A stretch of DNA of 64,000 bases from Eutreptiella sp. 'Long Island Sound 2002' (lineage: Eukaryota; Euglenozoa; Euglenophyceae; Eutreptiales; Eutreptiaceae), in assembly GCA_964036045.1 (NCBI GenBank), contig OZ038390.1, forward strand, positions 42,532,718 through 42,596,717, read 5' to 3'. Below, piece by piece: positions 30,639-39,373 of the stretch. Within the stretch, counting starts at the first letter, position 1, and the number at the start of each line of letters is the position of its first letter. The position numbers and the translations under genes are program-made. The notes beneath the pieces are model-generated. The model was not told the DNA's origin and did no database searches. It saw only the letters and a list, made by a program, of their open reading frames with translations.

Positions 30639-33377
30639 TTACCTAGAAGCGTCGGTTCTAATGTAGAAGGGTCGGTCAAATTGGGGCACATGCAACGTGG
30701 CGACTTCGCAGAGGGCTGCCTTCAAGTGATGGAAGGCCTCCTCGCACTCGTCAGTCCACTTGACACGAACCTTTGAACCTGCCTTGCCCGCATCTCTCCC
30801 TACCTTCAATAATTCAGTGAGGGGGGCAGCAAATTTGGCATAATTCGGCACAAAAGTGTGGTAAAAATTGCAACAACCCAGGAATCCTCTCAACTCCGTG
30901 ATCGTCTCAGGGCGCTTCCACTTCTGAATAGCGACGAGCTTCCCTGGACTGGGTCGTCGGGTGCCATTCTCTAGGAGAGAACCACAAAATTCGACTGATT
31001 TTAAAAATAATTTTCCCTTCTTTGGCCCACAAACCAGCTGATTGGCGTCAAGAATGTCCAAAACTTGGTTCAGCTGCTTCTCATGTAGGGCCACCAGCTC
31101 GGCTTCGGTCAGTCCCTCCCCCTCCGTCGCGATGATTATGTCATCTATGTACACACTCACGAAGGCACGAAGCTCAGGATGGGTTGTGAACAGCACATCC
31201 TCCATCATTCTTTGAAAAAATGAGGGGGCGTTCTTCAGGCCCATGGGCATGACGGTCCATTGGACTGGGCCACATGGCGTGCACATACAGGTGAGAGGTC
31301 GGCTGTCCTTCCTCAACGGCATTTGGTGAAAGCCGCGACGGAGATCCAGCACAGAAAACAAACGACCTCTTGCCCTCTTAGCGATTTCCTCCTCAATGAG
31401 GGGCAGGGGGTGTGAATCCGCCTTGGTTTCGGCGTTGAGATTGCGAAAATCAACAACCATTCGCCAACCATCAATGGTGTTCTGGTCTGCAGGCGGTGGC
31501 TTCGGGACTGTGAAGGGTGAACAGCACCATTCGCTGGTCATACAACCCTCAAGCCAACCAAATTCCCTGAGATTCCTCTCGATGATTTTTCTGAGGATCT
31601 CATGTTTGTGTCCATGATTTTCATAAGGGCGCTGTTTTTTTGCCTTGTACCCTTCACGAAGCTCGATGAAGGCTTCACCGAACTGTCCACGGACAGGGGG
31701 ATCTTTGATCAACTTCCCTGAAAGGGTTGTGTCCTTCCGTTCCTCAAAAATCTTTTCTCTTGACTTGGAACACAATTCAGTGTCCACCTGATCGCCAGGA
31801 ATTACTGTCGAAAAAACTTTGGCGACTTCTTCGGCTTTGGCAGGAAGAATCTTCCTACGGATGTCCCTAAACAGGTCCGTATCAACTGCCTCTTGAAGAT
31901 AGGTGGGTCTTGTGTCGAAATCCCAGAGATTCTCTTCGTGATCCAGCTCCTCGAAAGGATCCATGAAAGCTTCCACAGGGGGTTTTTCATAAAAAACTCT
32001 GAATTTGCGGCGCGATTGGAGATTTTTCCTCGCCCGTGCACTGAAGATTCTTTTCGATGTCGACCGTATTGGGGAAGAGGGAGACGAGGCGGATCCATTG
32101 GACGTTGAATCACCTTGGGTATCTGACGGACAAAAATCAGAAAAAATAGATTCATCATCAGTACCACGCTCAACCTCAGATTCAGACCCAACACAGGAAT
32201 CTGTACTAGAATCAGCAGAATTAGAGTCAGAAAGCTTTCCATCCACCAGGAATGCAAGCGAACTCCAGGACCGCTGTGGCAGGGGACCTGTGTCGTCCCT
32301 GGCATACAGCTTAATCTTCCTGGGAAGTTCGATGTAATCTACACAAATGTCTTGTAATTCCTGAAACCAAGGCTTGTCGTCCCACAAGGGCACAACTAAA
32401 ATTGCCTGGGTTTTATCTTGCTTGATTTTGTGGATGACCTGCTGGATTAAGTGAAACGGAGGATTAATCCACACTTTCTTGTCCCATTTATGGGTCCAAG
32501 CGTCGCTAAAGTGCTTGTCAAAGCGCTTGTTCATACGGTTAGCAAAGGCATCATACTGTGGCCAAAAGGAATGGTGTTCATGAAAGTATTCACAAATTGC
32601 ATCGCGCCATTTGTCGACAACTCTGTAGGATGTAGAGTGCCAGCGCGAAGGGCGTCGTGGCTGGGAGTCCCTACGAAGGCATTCTAACTCTTGGGAGTAA
32701 TCGGCACTCCCATTCACCTCTGCAATGGTGACATCTTCACCAAATTTTGGTGTCACCTTTTGCTTCAAAAATTCTTCTGCACTTTTAAACCCTGCGTGCA
32801 AAAAACGAAATTCAGGACGCTCCAAGGGACCTGACTCCAGCAAAAAAAAACGACGATGACCTACGGGCGCTACCCTGTTCTTGCGAAGCCAAGGATGGCC
32901 CAAATAAAGGTCATACTTTATGTCAGCACGATAGAAGTAGTCATCCTTAAGGACAACTTCTTCCACATTTTGCTCTTCCCAAAGGTCTTGAGCGACCAAA
33001 TGAGTTGATATATAACAACCGCGTTGCCCACCTGCGAGAGAATGTCCAGAAACTCCCTCGAGGGTAACAGGATGAGGCGATTCAAACACGCAGTCGTCGG
33101 GTAAGAATGAATTGGATTGGAGATTTACCTCTGATCCATTGTCACACAAACAAGTGGCGAGGTGGAAATTTCCCTTGCAATCAGAGACCCACAGCTTTGT
33201 GACAAACTGACGGGCCCTGTGCTTGGACTGTACACCAACCTCGTCCACTACAACAGAAGGATCCGCTGCCGGATCCAGGGGAGAGGAGACAAGCGACCCT
33301 ACATCAAGTAATGGTCGATCAGGAATTCGGGGATCATGCCTGAAATCGCCTGGGGAGGGGCGATTTTCGTGGCTCCC
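30639..33377 (-). CDS. Protease, methyltransferase-like domain and RT of element C
   Basis: The open frame begins right after TAG at 33380-33378. Numbering from 33248: the protease-like part has CDNGSEVNLQ at 35-44, with D-N-G-S in place of the usual D-T-G-A/S, and DLYLGHPWLRKN closing the fold. Residues about 205-340 form a domain with YDAFANRMN, the motif INPPFHLI (NPPF at 262-265) and QAILVVPLWDDKPWF. This resembles the Dam-like N6-adenine methyltransferase domain known from DIRS retrotransposons. RT follows with RMVVDFRNLN, SVLDLRRGFHQMPL and YIDD at 700-703. RNase H starts with YIRTDASR, where TAA (30641-30639) stands for an expected Tyr- or Gln-like codon before AIGAVLEQ. Confidence 0.9.
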   Translation of the reverse strand, partial: GSHENRPSPGDFRHDPRIPDRPLLDVGSLVSSPLDPAADPSVVVDEVGVQSKHRARQFVTKLWVSDCKGNFHLATCLCDNGSEVNLQSNSFLPDDCVFESPHPVTLEGVSGHSLAGGQRGCYISTHLVAQDLWEEQNVEEVVLKDDYFYRADIKYDLYLGHPWLRKNRVAPVGHRRFFLLESGPLERPEFRFLHAGFKSAEEFLKQKVTPKFGEDVTIAEVNGSADYSQELECLRRDSQPRRPSRWHSTSYRVVDKWRDAICEYFHEHHSFWPQYDAFANRMNKRFDKHFSDAWTHKWDKKVWINPPFHLIQQVIHKIKQDKTQAILVVPLWDDKPWFQELQDICVDYIELPRKIKLYARDDTGPLPQRSWSSLAFLVDGKLSDSNSADSSTDSCVGSESEVERGTDDESIFSDFCPSDTQGDSTSNGSASSPSSPIRSTSKRIFSARARKNLQSRRKFRVFYEKPPVEAFMDPFEELDHEENLWDFDTRPTYLQEAVDTDLFRDIRRKILPAKAEEVAKVFSTVIPGDQVDTELCSKSREKIFEERKDTTLSGKLIKDPPVRGQFGEAFIELREGYKAKKQRPYENHGHKHEILRKIIERNLREFGWLEGCMTSEWCCSPFTVPKPPPADQNTIDGWRMVVDFRNLNAETKADSHPLPLIEEEIAKRARGRLFSVLDLRRGFHQMPLRKDSRPLTCMCTPCGPVQWTVMPMGLKNAPSFFQRMMEDVLFTTHPELRAFVSVYIDDIIIATEGEGLTEAELVALHEKQLNQVLDILDANQLVCGPKKGKLFLKSVEFCGSLLENGTRRPSPGKLVAIQKWKRPETITELRGFLGCCNFYHTFVPNYAKFAAPLTELLKVGRDAGKAGSKVRVKWTDECEEAFHHLKAALCEVATLHVPQFDRPFYIRTDASR

Positions 33378-34979
33378 CTAGGCGTTCTGACCTCCAGCTG
33401 CTGCGTTAACGTTGTGAACACAGCCTGATTCGTCGATCCATTCATCCTGGAACGGATCATCCGCTGGATTCAGGGCATTTTCGACATAATCTCGATCCGC
33501 ATCGGACACCTGATCTGCACCTGAGACCTGATCCACACGATGGTTTCCCTTTCCACGTCCACGGCCACGGCCGCCGGATGATGGGCCACCACCGTCGCCA
33601 CGCCCTCTGCCCTTACCAGAGAAGGGGGTTCCTGAAGGATTTCCCTTACCCTTACCCTGTGATCCTGGAGCATTTCCTTTGTTTGTACCGGATTGAGGGG
33701 TTTGGCCTGGATTTCGATTTCCGCCTCCGGCGTTGCCATTAGGACTTGTCTGACCGTTTGGCTGCCCACCGGAACCGGATGGAGTCCGATTTCCTTTGCC
33801 TTGGGACCCGCCAGGGCCTCCGGTATTTTTGTTCCCACCGGAGGGAGTCGGATTACCCTTTCCCCCCTTTGCACCATGCACCTGTCTGTCATTCCTGTCT
33901 GAATTCTGCGAATTACTGACATTTTCACCAATCACCTTGTGATCGTAAGCAGACCATCGGTGATTAGCAGTAGAATGCGTCTTAGCTCGGTTCGTAGAAC
34001 CTAAAAGAAGACAGATGCTACAATGATCCTGAACATTCCGGGTGTCATTCACCTTTTTGTTGCCCTTTTGGGCCCCATTTTGGGTGTTTTGCTGGGTATT
34101 CTTGTTTCCCCCGAGACCCTCATGGAAATTTTGATTGGCGGCGTCAGCGAGCCGCTCAACCTCTTCCCACAGTTCCTGCGGGGTGAACGAAAACACCCAG
34201 TTCCTGGCCTTCAGGCGATTGCCATGGAAGCTTACTCCCCTATTGAGGACTTGGACAAACAAGTCCCGATCCTCGTGTTCATTAAACTTGATTTTCCACG
34301 TGTTTTCAGTGAATTTCACCTTGGTAAACGACGTGGGGGAGCACTTTTGAAGTGCCTCCCTGACTGTAAACCGGTTGGCCGAGGCGTCAAAGCCATCGAC
34401 TTCCGCCCACCAGGTCTTGACCTTTTCTTCGGACTGTCGATTCCGAAGGGTGGCGGCGGTTTCTGAGGGGATCTTGTCAAAAATCAGATTTTTCAGCTCG
34501 GCACTGGAAAATTTTTCGCCTGAATGTTCAGATTCTTCTACGAGATTCCAGAAGCGCTGTCTCTTGTCTTGCACTTCGTGCAAGATTAATCGCGAGAACG
34601 AAGGAAAATTCTTCAACATCTGGTGATAATGGTCCTCTGGCAGTCGGGATCCACGTACCTCCAACTGTTCCCACACCTCATCAAAGGTAAGGGGGGAACT
34701 TGAATCTTCACGATCACTCCAGGTTCTGAGCCAAGTGTTGGCCGGCGCTCCCTCAAGGCAGTCCAGGAGCGCCATCAGGAACTGATCATCCTGGAGTTTT
34801 TGAGTCTTAACCCACAGTTTAAATTCCCGTTGGAACTGAGGCCAACGTCTGGGGTTCCCATTATACTTCGGTTGCTTGGCAACCTGACGAAGTCGCAATG
34901 AAGTGGGATTTAGAAGTGAATCCAGCCCAACACCGGCCGTAATGGCAGACACCTTGGCGGCATCATTAGCCACACCAGC
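33378..34979 (-). CDS. Gag of element C
   Basis: 531 aa from a GTG at 34973, in the same frame as the leader ORF and separated from it only by TGA. A capsid-type domain occupies about 30-290 (YNGNPRRWPQFQREFKLWV ... CLEGAPANTWLRTW). The cysteine-containing DHCSICLLLGS...HSTANHRW is a possible CCHH-type knuckle. A long Gly/Asn/Ser/Lys-rich and RGRG-rich low-complexity tail would bind RNA. The end VNAAAGGQNA runs into TAG, after which the frame stays open into pol. Stop-codon read-through, as known for some gammaretroviruses, would make Gag-Pol. Confidence 0.85.
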   Translation of the reverse strand, partial: AGVANDAAKVSAITAGVGLDSLLNPTSLRLRQVAKQPKYNGNPRRWPQFQREFKLWVKTQKLQDDQFLMALLDCLEGAPANTWLRTWSDREDSSSPLTFDEVWEQLEVRGSRLPEDHYHQMLKNFPSFSRLILHEVQDKRQRFWNLVEESEHSGEKFSSAELKNLIFDKIPSETAATLRNRQSEEKVKTWWAEVDGFDASANRFTVREALQKCSPTSFTKVKFTENTWKIKFNEHEDRDLFVQVLNRGVSFHGNRLKARNWVFSFTPQELWEEVERLADAANQNFHEGLGGNKNTQQNTQNGAQKGNKKVNDTRNVQDHCSICLLLGSTNRAKTHSTANHRWSAYDHKVIGENVSNSQNSDRNDRQVHGAKGGKGNPTPSGGNKNTGGPGGSQGKGNRTPSGSGGQPNGQTSPNGNAGGGNRNPGQTPQSGTNKGNAPGSQGKGKGNPSGTPFSGKGRGRGDGGGPSSGGRGRGRGKGNHRVDQVSGADQVSDADRDYVENALNPADDPFQDEWIDESGCVHNVNAAAGGQNA

Positions 34980-36413
34980 TCAGGCGAGGGTCTGGGCGAG
35001 CAACATCTGGGCAATTGCATTGGAATCAACAGCAGGAAGGGTAGTACGAGAGGCAGTTCGTTTGGCATTCTGAACCTCAGTCCTAGCCTTCGCCGATCTA
35101 CTCTGAGATCGAGAGATTGTAACCCTTTCCTTTAGCTTAGTCCTGCTGATCCTTGCGTCGGTGGTCTTAGAGTCCACCGAAGGAGCAATCGAAAAAATTT
35201 CTGTCGCCTCCTCCGACGGTTCTGTTGTTTGTTCCACCGATGATGCGCCCTCAGACCTCATGTGGGTCTTGAAAAGATCTTTAATTCCCAGCGTCTGAAT
35301 GATGAGTTGCATTTGATCTTTGAGCAATTGGAGCTCAGTATCTCGCTGTAATCTGCAAGAGCAGTCGGCAGGACAGTACATACCGTGTCCTGAAGGGCCT
35401 GAGCAGGCTGTCGGACCGCTAATCTCAGTGGTTCGCAGCCAGGAGTCCACTTGGGGAGCTCCTTCAGTCCTAATTTCCAGGCTTGCCTGCCTAGCTGCCT
35501 CTAAAATTCCTTCCTCAACCGCGGCGGCTAGATCGTCGCGGATGGAAACAGAGGGATGAGGGGCGGAGGGCCCGGCAACAGGTGCCTTGGTCTTCTCCTT
35601 CGGGAAGGGACTTGCCTCCCAGATCTGCAAAAAAATGGCAAAAGATTCATCTTCTTGAGAACACCACCACATCCTGGTATTAATTTCTTCTTGAAGAAGG
35701 AAAAAATATTCAAATAAAAAATCAGAGGCGATTCTTTCTTGACCTATCAGCTTAGACGTGGCTAATAGACAAAGGGCCTCAAGCGCCTCAAGGTTACGGG
35801 TCACTTCGGAAGACAAATGGTTGTCCCATTGTGCCCATGAGGTTGGTCGATTATAGGTAGGTACCTCACCTGGACCACCCATCTCAATGTCGTCAATGTC
35901 GGCGTCGATGGTCTCAAAATGTGGACATTGGTAGGGAGTATTAGTACCTGCCAGGTCCGTAAGCTCCACCGGAGCGTTGCCATTAGCGTAGGCTGGGAGA
36001 TTCCAGCTGCTTGATGGCCAATTTCGACTGGGATCTTGATTGTAATCTGGGCCTCCACAGCTGCTGATTTGTGCCCTTCTTGGGCAATTTGGGCTTGCGC
36101 AAGGCATTCCTCTCAAGGCCTCGTTCGCACAGCACCACGGCAGCGTAATCGTTACGTCTCCGGAGGTGGCGGAGTCTACGGGGCCGTACTGGGGAGCTAG
36201 CTGTGGTTGGGACACCAAAGGAACAACATTCAGGTAGCCTCTGCTACCATGAAAGTGCTGCCCTGGGTCGTTGTGGGTGCCGGAGGGCTCGGGGCCGGCA
36301 AGACCAGTGGGGCAGGCACGCGAGGAGTCTCCCTGGATGTTGTTATTGGGGGTAGAACCAGAGACACGGACACCAACAGAGGCGAGAGCAGCGACAACAG
36401 AAGCAAGGTCCAT
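34980..36413 (-). CDS. 477-aa leader ORF of element C starting in the LTR
   Basis: The ATG is 164 bp inside the 5' LTR. The frame crosses the LTR end and the primer binding site (translated HGSRGY) and runs 1434 bp to TGA, then continues in frame as gag. The sequence is of low similarity to anything I know: Pro/Ser/Gly-rich at first, with a Cys cluster (CPADCSC) and a helical stretch (RDTELQLLKDQMQLIIQTLG) near residue 345-375, and a Lys/Arg-rich end. It is likely an N-terminal gag extension or a separate accessory protein. Element A has a similar LTR-starting ORF. Confidence 0.65.
   Translation of the reverse strand: MDLASVVAALASVGVRVSGSTPNNNIQGDSSRACPTGLAGPEPSGTHNDPGQHFHGSRGYLNVVPLVSQPQLAPQYGPVDSATSGDVTITLPWCCANEALRGMPCASPNCPRRAQISSCGGPDYNQDPSRNWPSSSWNLPAYANGNAPVELTDLAGTNTPYQCPHFETIDADIDDIEMGGPGEVPTYNRPTSWAQWDNHLSSEVTRNLEALEALCLLATSKLIGQERIASDFLFEYFFLLQEEINTRMWWCSQEDESFAIFLQIWEASPFPKEKTKAPVAGPSAPHPSVSIRDDLAAAVEEGILEAARQASLEIRTEGAPQVDSWLRTTEISGPTACSGPSGHGMYCPADCSCRLQRDTELQLLKDQMQLIIQTLGIKDLFKTHMRSEGASSVEQTTEPSEEATEIFSIAPSVDSKTTDARISRTKLKERVTISRSQSRSAKARTEVQNAKRTASRTTLPAVDSNAIAQMLLAQTLA
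36237..36249 (-). other. Primer binding site of element C
   Basis: TGGTAGCAGAGGC directly after the LTR end TTTCA, identical to that of element A. It is complementary to a tRNA ending CCTCTGCTACCA. Confidence 0.9.
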
Positions 36414-36781
36414 GCTGATTGTGGTCCGGCAGAAAATCCCAGTCTATGAAGAAAAGTGAGGGGAATTATTCTAAATACATCTGAGTGTCCAAAACTGTCT
36501 GAAAAGATTTAAATAATCCATTTATGTAAAAAGGTTTGGCCGATCTGGCCCGCGAGCGCGCGTCAGCGGCAAATGGCGATTCCAGCTAAAATAGCGGAAC
36601 GCGGCGGATTTACGGGAAATGGACCGCGGAATCAAATCCGGCATATCAGAAATATATAGGAAATATCCTGTGACTGAGCTGCGAGGCGGCGATTCCGCCG
36701 AAGCAAAGAAAATGACCAAAATGTAGCCAATCTGGGCAGAATGTCTGAAAATCTGAGCAGATGGGGCTAGCCGCACTTACA
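36250..36781 (-). repeat. 5' LTR of element C
   Basis: 532 bp, with one base different from the other copy. On the minus strand it holds the promoter and the start codon of the leader ORF. Confidence 0.95.
36652..36661 (-). promoter_or_regulatory. Candidate TATA element in 5' LTR of C
   Basis: The minus strand reads CCTATATATT about 120 bp in from the LTR start and 240 bp upstream of the leader ATG. Both position and motif suit an LTR promoter; inference only. Confidence 0.4.
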
Positions 36782-36786
36782 GCCCC

Positions 36787-36943
36787 GTGAACCCGGGGGA
36801 CTCCGCCAGCAGGCAGGAGGTGTGTCACGAAGGGCCCCCCACTAGGACCCGGTGGGGAGGATATCACCTGGCCCAACCAGGTGGCCCCCCGGCGCCAAAA
36901 GGCGTCTAGTACCCGCAAAATCAAACCTCAAACCTCAAACCTC
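36787..36943 (+). other. Possible short interspersed repeat, right half, with (TCAAACC)3 tail
   Basis: Before element C inserted, this joined 25901-26015. It ends in three tandem TCAAACC units (36921-36941), like the simple-repeat tail of a SINE. It also holds short palindromic GC blocks (CACCTGGCCCAACCAGGTG). The family is not recognised. Confidence 0.3.
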
Positions 36944-37011
36944 ATGGTGTTTCGCGCTCGCCGCTTGCATCAACCGTTTCCTGCCTGCATGTAGCGCTCG
37001 CTCCCTCTGGT

Positions 37012-37862
37012 GTGTGCATCATGTCGTGCAGAGCCGTCAGCACAGAACGAATGCCATCAAGTGAGCTAGAGCTGATCAATGACAACCAATGGCGACGGCT
37101 ATTCTCAAAGATCGTGCAAAGACCAGGTGAATATGGAATCGGTGGCAACGTAAATGACGGTAGATCTCTCTGTGTGCAATGGGCTTTGGATGAGACTCCC
37201 TTGCAGTACTGCCGTAAGGAAAAGAGGATGCACGTGGCCGGCCAGTCCAAGCAAGTTTGCTTAAGGACGAGTGACAAGAGGCAGTTGACAGCAACACCCT
37301 GTGTCAGCCGAAGTGGTGAGGTTGCTTGCATGCAGATCATTACCAGAGAGCAAACAGCACAGTCACACGCTGGCATTCCACCAGGTTGCCTACTGCATGA
37401 TGCAGTGTACCAAGACGACAGCAAAAAAAAGGTCCAAACTTGAGCTACTCTCGAGCGTCTCTCGAGGAAGTTGGCTGACCAGGCAGGCCGCATCCGTGAA
37501 CAGCATCACCCACCAGAAGACTCGCCAGTGATGATCTTCATGGACAGGGTTGCCTCCCACAGCTAAGAGGCCCTCACTCCCATCAAAGGGCATATGCATC
37601 ATATCAATCACATCAATGCGAGGACCACCCTTCGCAGTACATTTAATTTGTAAAACAGAGACACTCACACATCTCAAATCCGCCAGGCCAGGTGATCAAT
37701 CCTTCAATGAGATGGTGCAAAGGTGCATGGTGCAAAGAAACAAGAACAGCGGAGCAGATAGTGACGTCCTGGGAAATGGTACTGCGAGAGGTCCCCGTTG
37801 CCGACTGAGTGGATGCCATGCCCAAACCGCTCTGTGTGATTCTGCTTTGACCCCCTGAACAG
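37012..37862 (+). pseudogene. DDE transposase (pogo/DDE_1-like) fragment
   Basis: The open part 37012-37443 (143 aa) contains WALDETPLQY (D60), an SKQ-V-DKRQLTATPCVS stretch and SGEVACMQIITREQTAQSHAG. This is the pattern around the first catalytic Asp of DDE-superfamily transposases of the pogo/Tc1 kind. Further on, in changing frames and with stops, SPVMIFMDRVASHS matches the region of the second Asp. The N-terminal DNA-binding domain is missing and the rest is broken, so it is a dead copy. No terminal repeats were found for it. Confidence 0.6.
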
Positions 37863-38162
37863 GATGCTCCTGCCATTCCCTTAAATCAATATTTCATTGA
37901 ACTAGCCGATGAAGCAAGTGATCATGAACCACAACCAGGGGCCCCTGCTGCACCTGAAGCCCCTGTAGCACCTGAAGCACCGCAGAGGGCACCCCTGGCC
38001 AGTTTGCCGTCAAGGAGCGAGAGGCGTGCAAGACAAGCAGCTGATCGTGAGGTGAGGGCTGCCCATCGCTATGCCCTACTGCAAGATTCCGATGACTGTG
38101 ACAGAAGTGATCCCTTCGCAGAGCTTTCTGCTTACGTCGACGTTGGCTACTCCGAGTCATAA
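37863..38162 (+). pseudogene. C-terminal coding remnant after the transposase fragment
   Basis: An open stretch of 99 codons to TAA, with no start codon, preceded by CTGAACAG that could be a splice acceptor. It is Pro/Ala-rich (EAPVAPEAPQRAP), then basic (RSERRARQADREVRAAHRYALL), then acidic and ends VDVGYSES. It fits the acidic, low-complexity C-terminus that follows a DDE domain and probably belongs to the same decayed gene as 37012-37862. Confidence 0.4.
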
Positions 38163-38654
38163 GACAGCTGTTTTGATAATTAATATTTCGTATTTTTTTT
38201 TTGGCCATGTGGTCTTCACCATTTGAGCTGTTTTTGTCAGACTGTGGCACTTTAGCCATCAACCAACTGTTGCACCGCCGCAAACAGCCCAGCGGACCTG
38301 AAGGTCGTGCCAGGTGGCACGGGGCTGGGACACTCAGTGCACTCAGTGTAGTGTTCTGACGGTCTGCAACCAATGTGAAGGGTGGGGACAAGGGAAGGAC
38401 TCAGGGTGCATTGCATGGCCTGAGCCCGGGCAAGACGTCAGTTTTTTCTTGCATGCCGACTACGATTCTCTGTTTCAAAAAAGAAAGGAGTACTGCAGTT
38501 AGTCTCTGTGCAAGTGTGCAAGAGTTCAGAGGCAAAGGTACCATTGTTTTTAGACTGCAGAGGCAAATGAAAAGAAACAATTGAAAAAAATGTTTCGCCT
38601 TTTACCAAAAAAAAACTAAGGGGTCTTGCATTGCAATGCCAAACGTAGTGCAGT
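38163..38654. other. No recognised feature
   Basis: About 490 bp with A- and T-rich runs (TTTTTTTTT near 38190, AAAAAAAAC near 38611). No gene or repeat was found. Confidence 0.5.
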
Positions 38655-38757
38655 TCAAACCATTTTGGCAAGTGACAAAGAAGAAGAGTACAAAACATTT
38701 TGGCAAGCAAGAAGAGTTCAAAACATTGTGGCAAGGAAGAAAGAAACATTGCAAATA
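38655..38757 (+). repeat. Short imperfect tandem repeat
   Basis: Three imperfect units of about 28-35 bp containing CAAA(A/C)CATT(T/G)TGGCAAG and (GAAGA)-rich blocks. It lies just outside the left end of element D. Confidence 0.6.
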
Positions 38758-38774
38758 GTTGTGAGAAGTAGAGA

Positions 38775-38791
38775 TGTAACTACGAAGCCAA
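38775..38791 (+). repeat. Left terminal inverted repeat of element D
   Basis: TGTAACTACGAAGCCAA, the exact reverse complement of 44262-44278. Confidence 0.9.
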
Positions 38792-39014
38792 GAGACATTC
38801 GCCAACTTGCTTCGGAATGCAGCCAAATCATGGCGGGTGTCTATTATGTTGTTACACTGGCTACCCAGGGATTTCTTCCTCCTTTTTGGTGTAAATGGAA
38901 ACTTTTTACCCTGAAAAACCCCGGGTTTCATGCCCCTCTCGTGCTGAAAACACTCCTACACGGTAAAAAACTCCCAAAGTTGGCTTCCCGGGGCTGGGCT
39001 CACGCAAATTCACA

Positions 39015-39138
39015 AGTTCGCGCGCCAACTCGCAAGTTGGCGCGCCAAGTCCGGACTTGGCGCGCGCCAAGTGTCAAGTTGGCGCGCGCCAAGTGTCAAG
39101 TTGGTGCGCGCCGAGTCCGGACTTGGCGCGCGCCAAGT
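39015..39138. repeat. Left palindrome array of element D
   Basis: Six palindromes of 16 or 18 bp, of the form A(G/C)TTGGCGCG(CG)CCAA(G/C)T, at 39015, 39035, 39055, 39077, 39099 and 39121. All are separated by exactly 4 bases (CGCA, CCGG, GTCA, GTCA, CCGG). Centre-to-centre distance is 20-22 bp, about two helical turns. The array lies beyond the end of gene B, towards the terminus. It is likely a transposase or accessory-protein binding region. Confidence 0.92.
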
Positions 39139-39373
39139 GTCCCCCCAACGATCTAACCATCGACTTGCACACTATTGTTGTCACTGGAGATTTCGTCCCT
39201 CACCTGCCCTTGCACACTTGGCACGAAGAAAGCATTGTTCCATCTTTTTTTGAGGAATGTGCAAAAGAATGTGTAAAACAATGTGCAAGAGATGTGCTTC
39301 CCGATGTAGCATACATTGTGGAGCCGTAGCTCAAAACTGGGGGCCATGGAGGCATATCAATCATACATAGAGG

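Larger units (their letters stand above)
26016..36781 (-). mobile_element. Ty3/gypsy LTR retrotransposon, element C
   Basis: A 10,766-bp element on the minus strand with 532-bp LTRs (26016-26547 and 36250-36781) that differ at one base in my comparison (26222 against 36456). It has TG...CA ends, a perfect primer site, a polypurine tract and a GCCCC duplication. The coding region from 36413 to 28194 is one reading frame with no indel, broken only by TGA (34982-34980), TAG (33380-33378) and TAA (30641-30639). Order: leader ORF, gag, protease, methyltransferase-like domain, RT, RNase H, integrase, chromodomain. It is the youngest autonomous-type element here. Confidence 0.95.
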
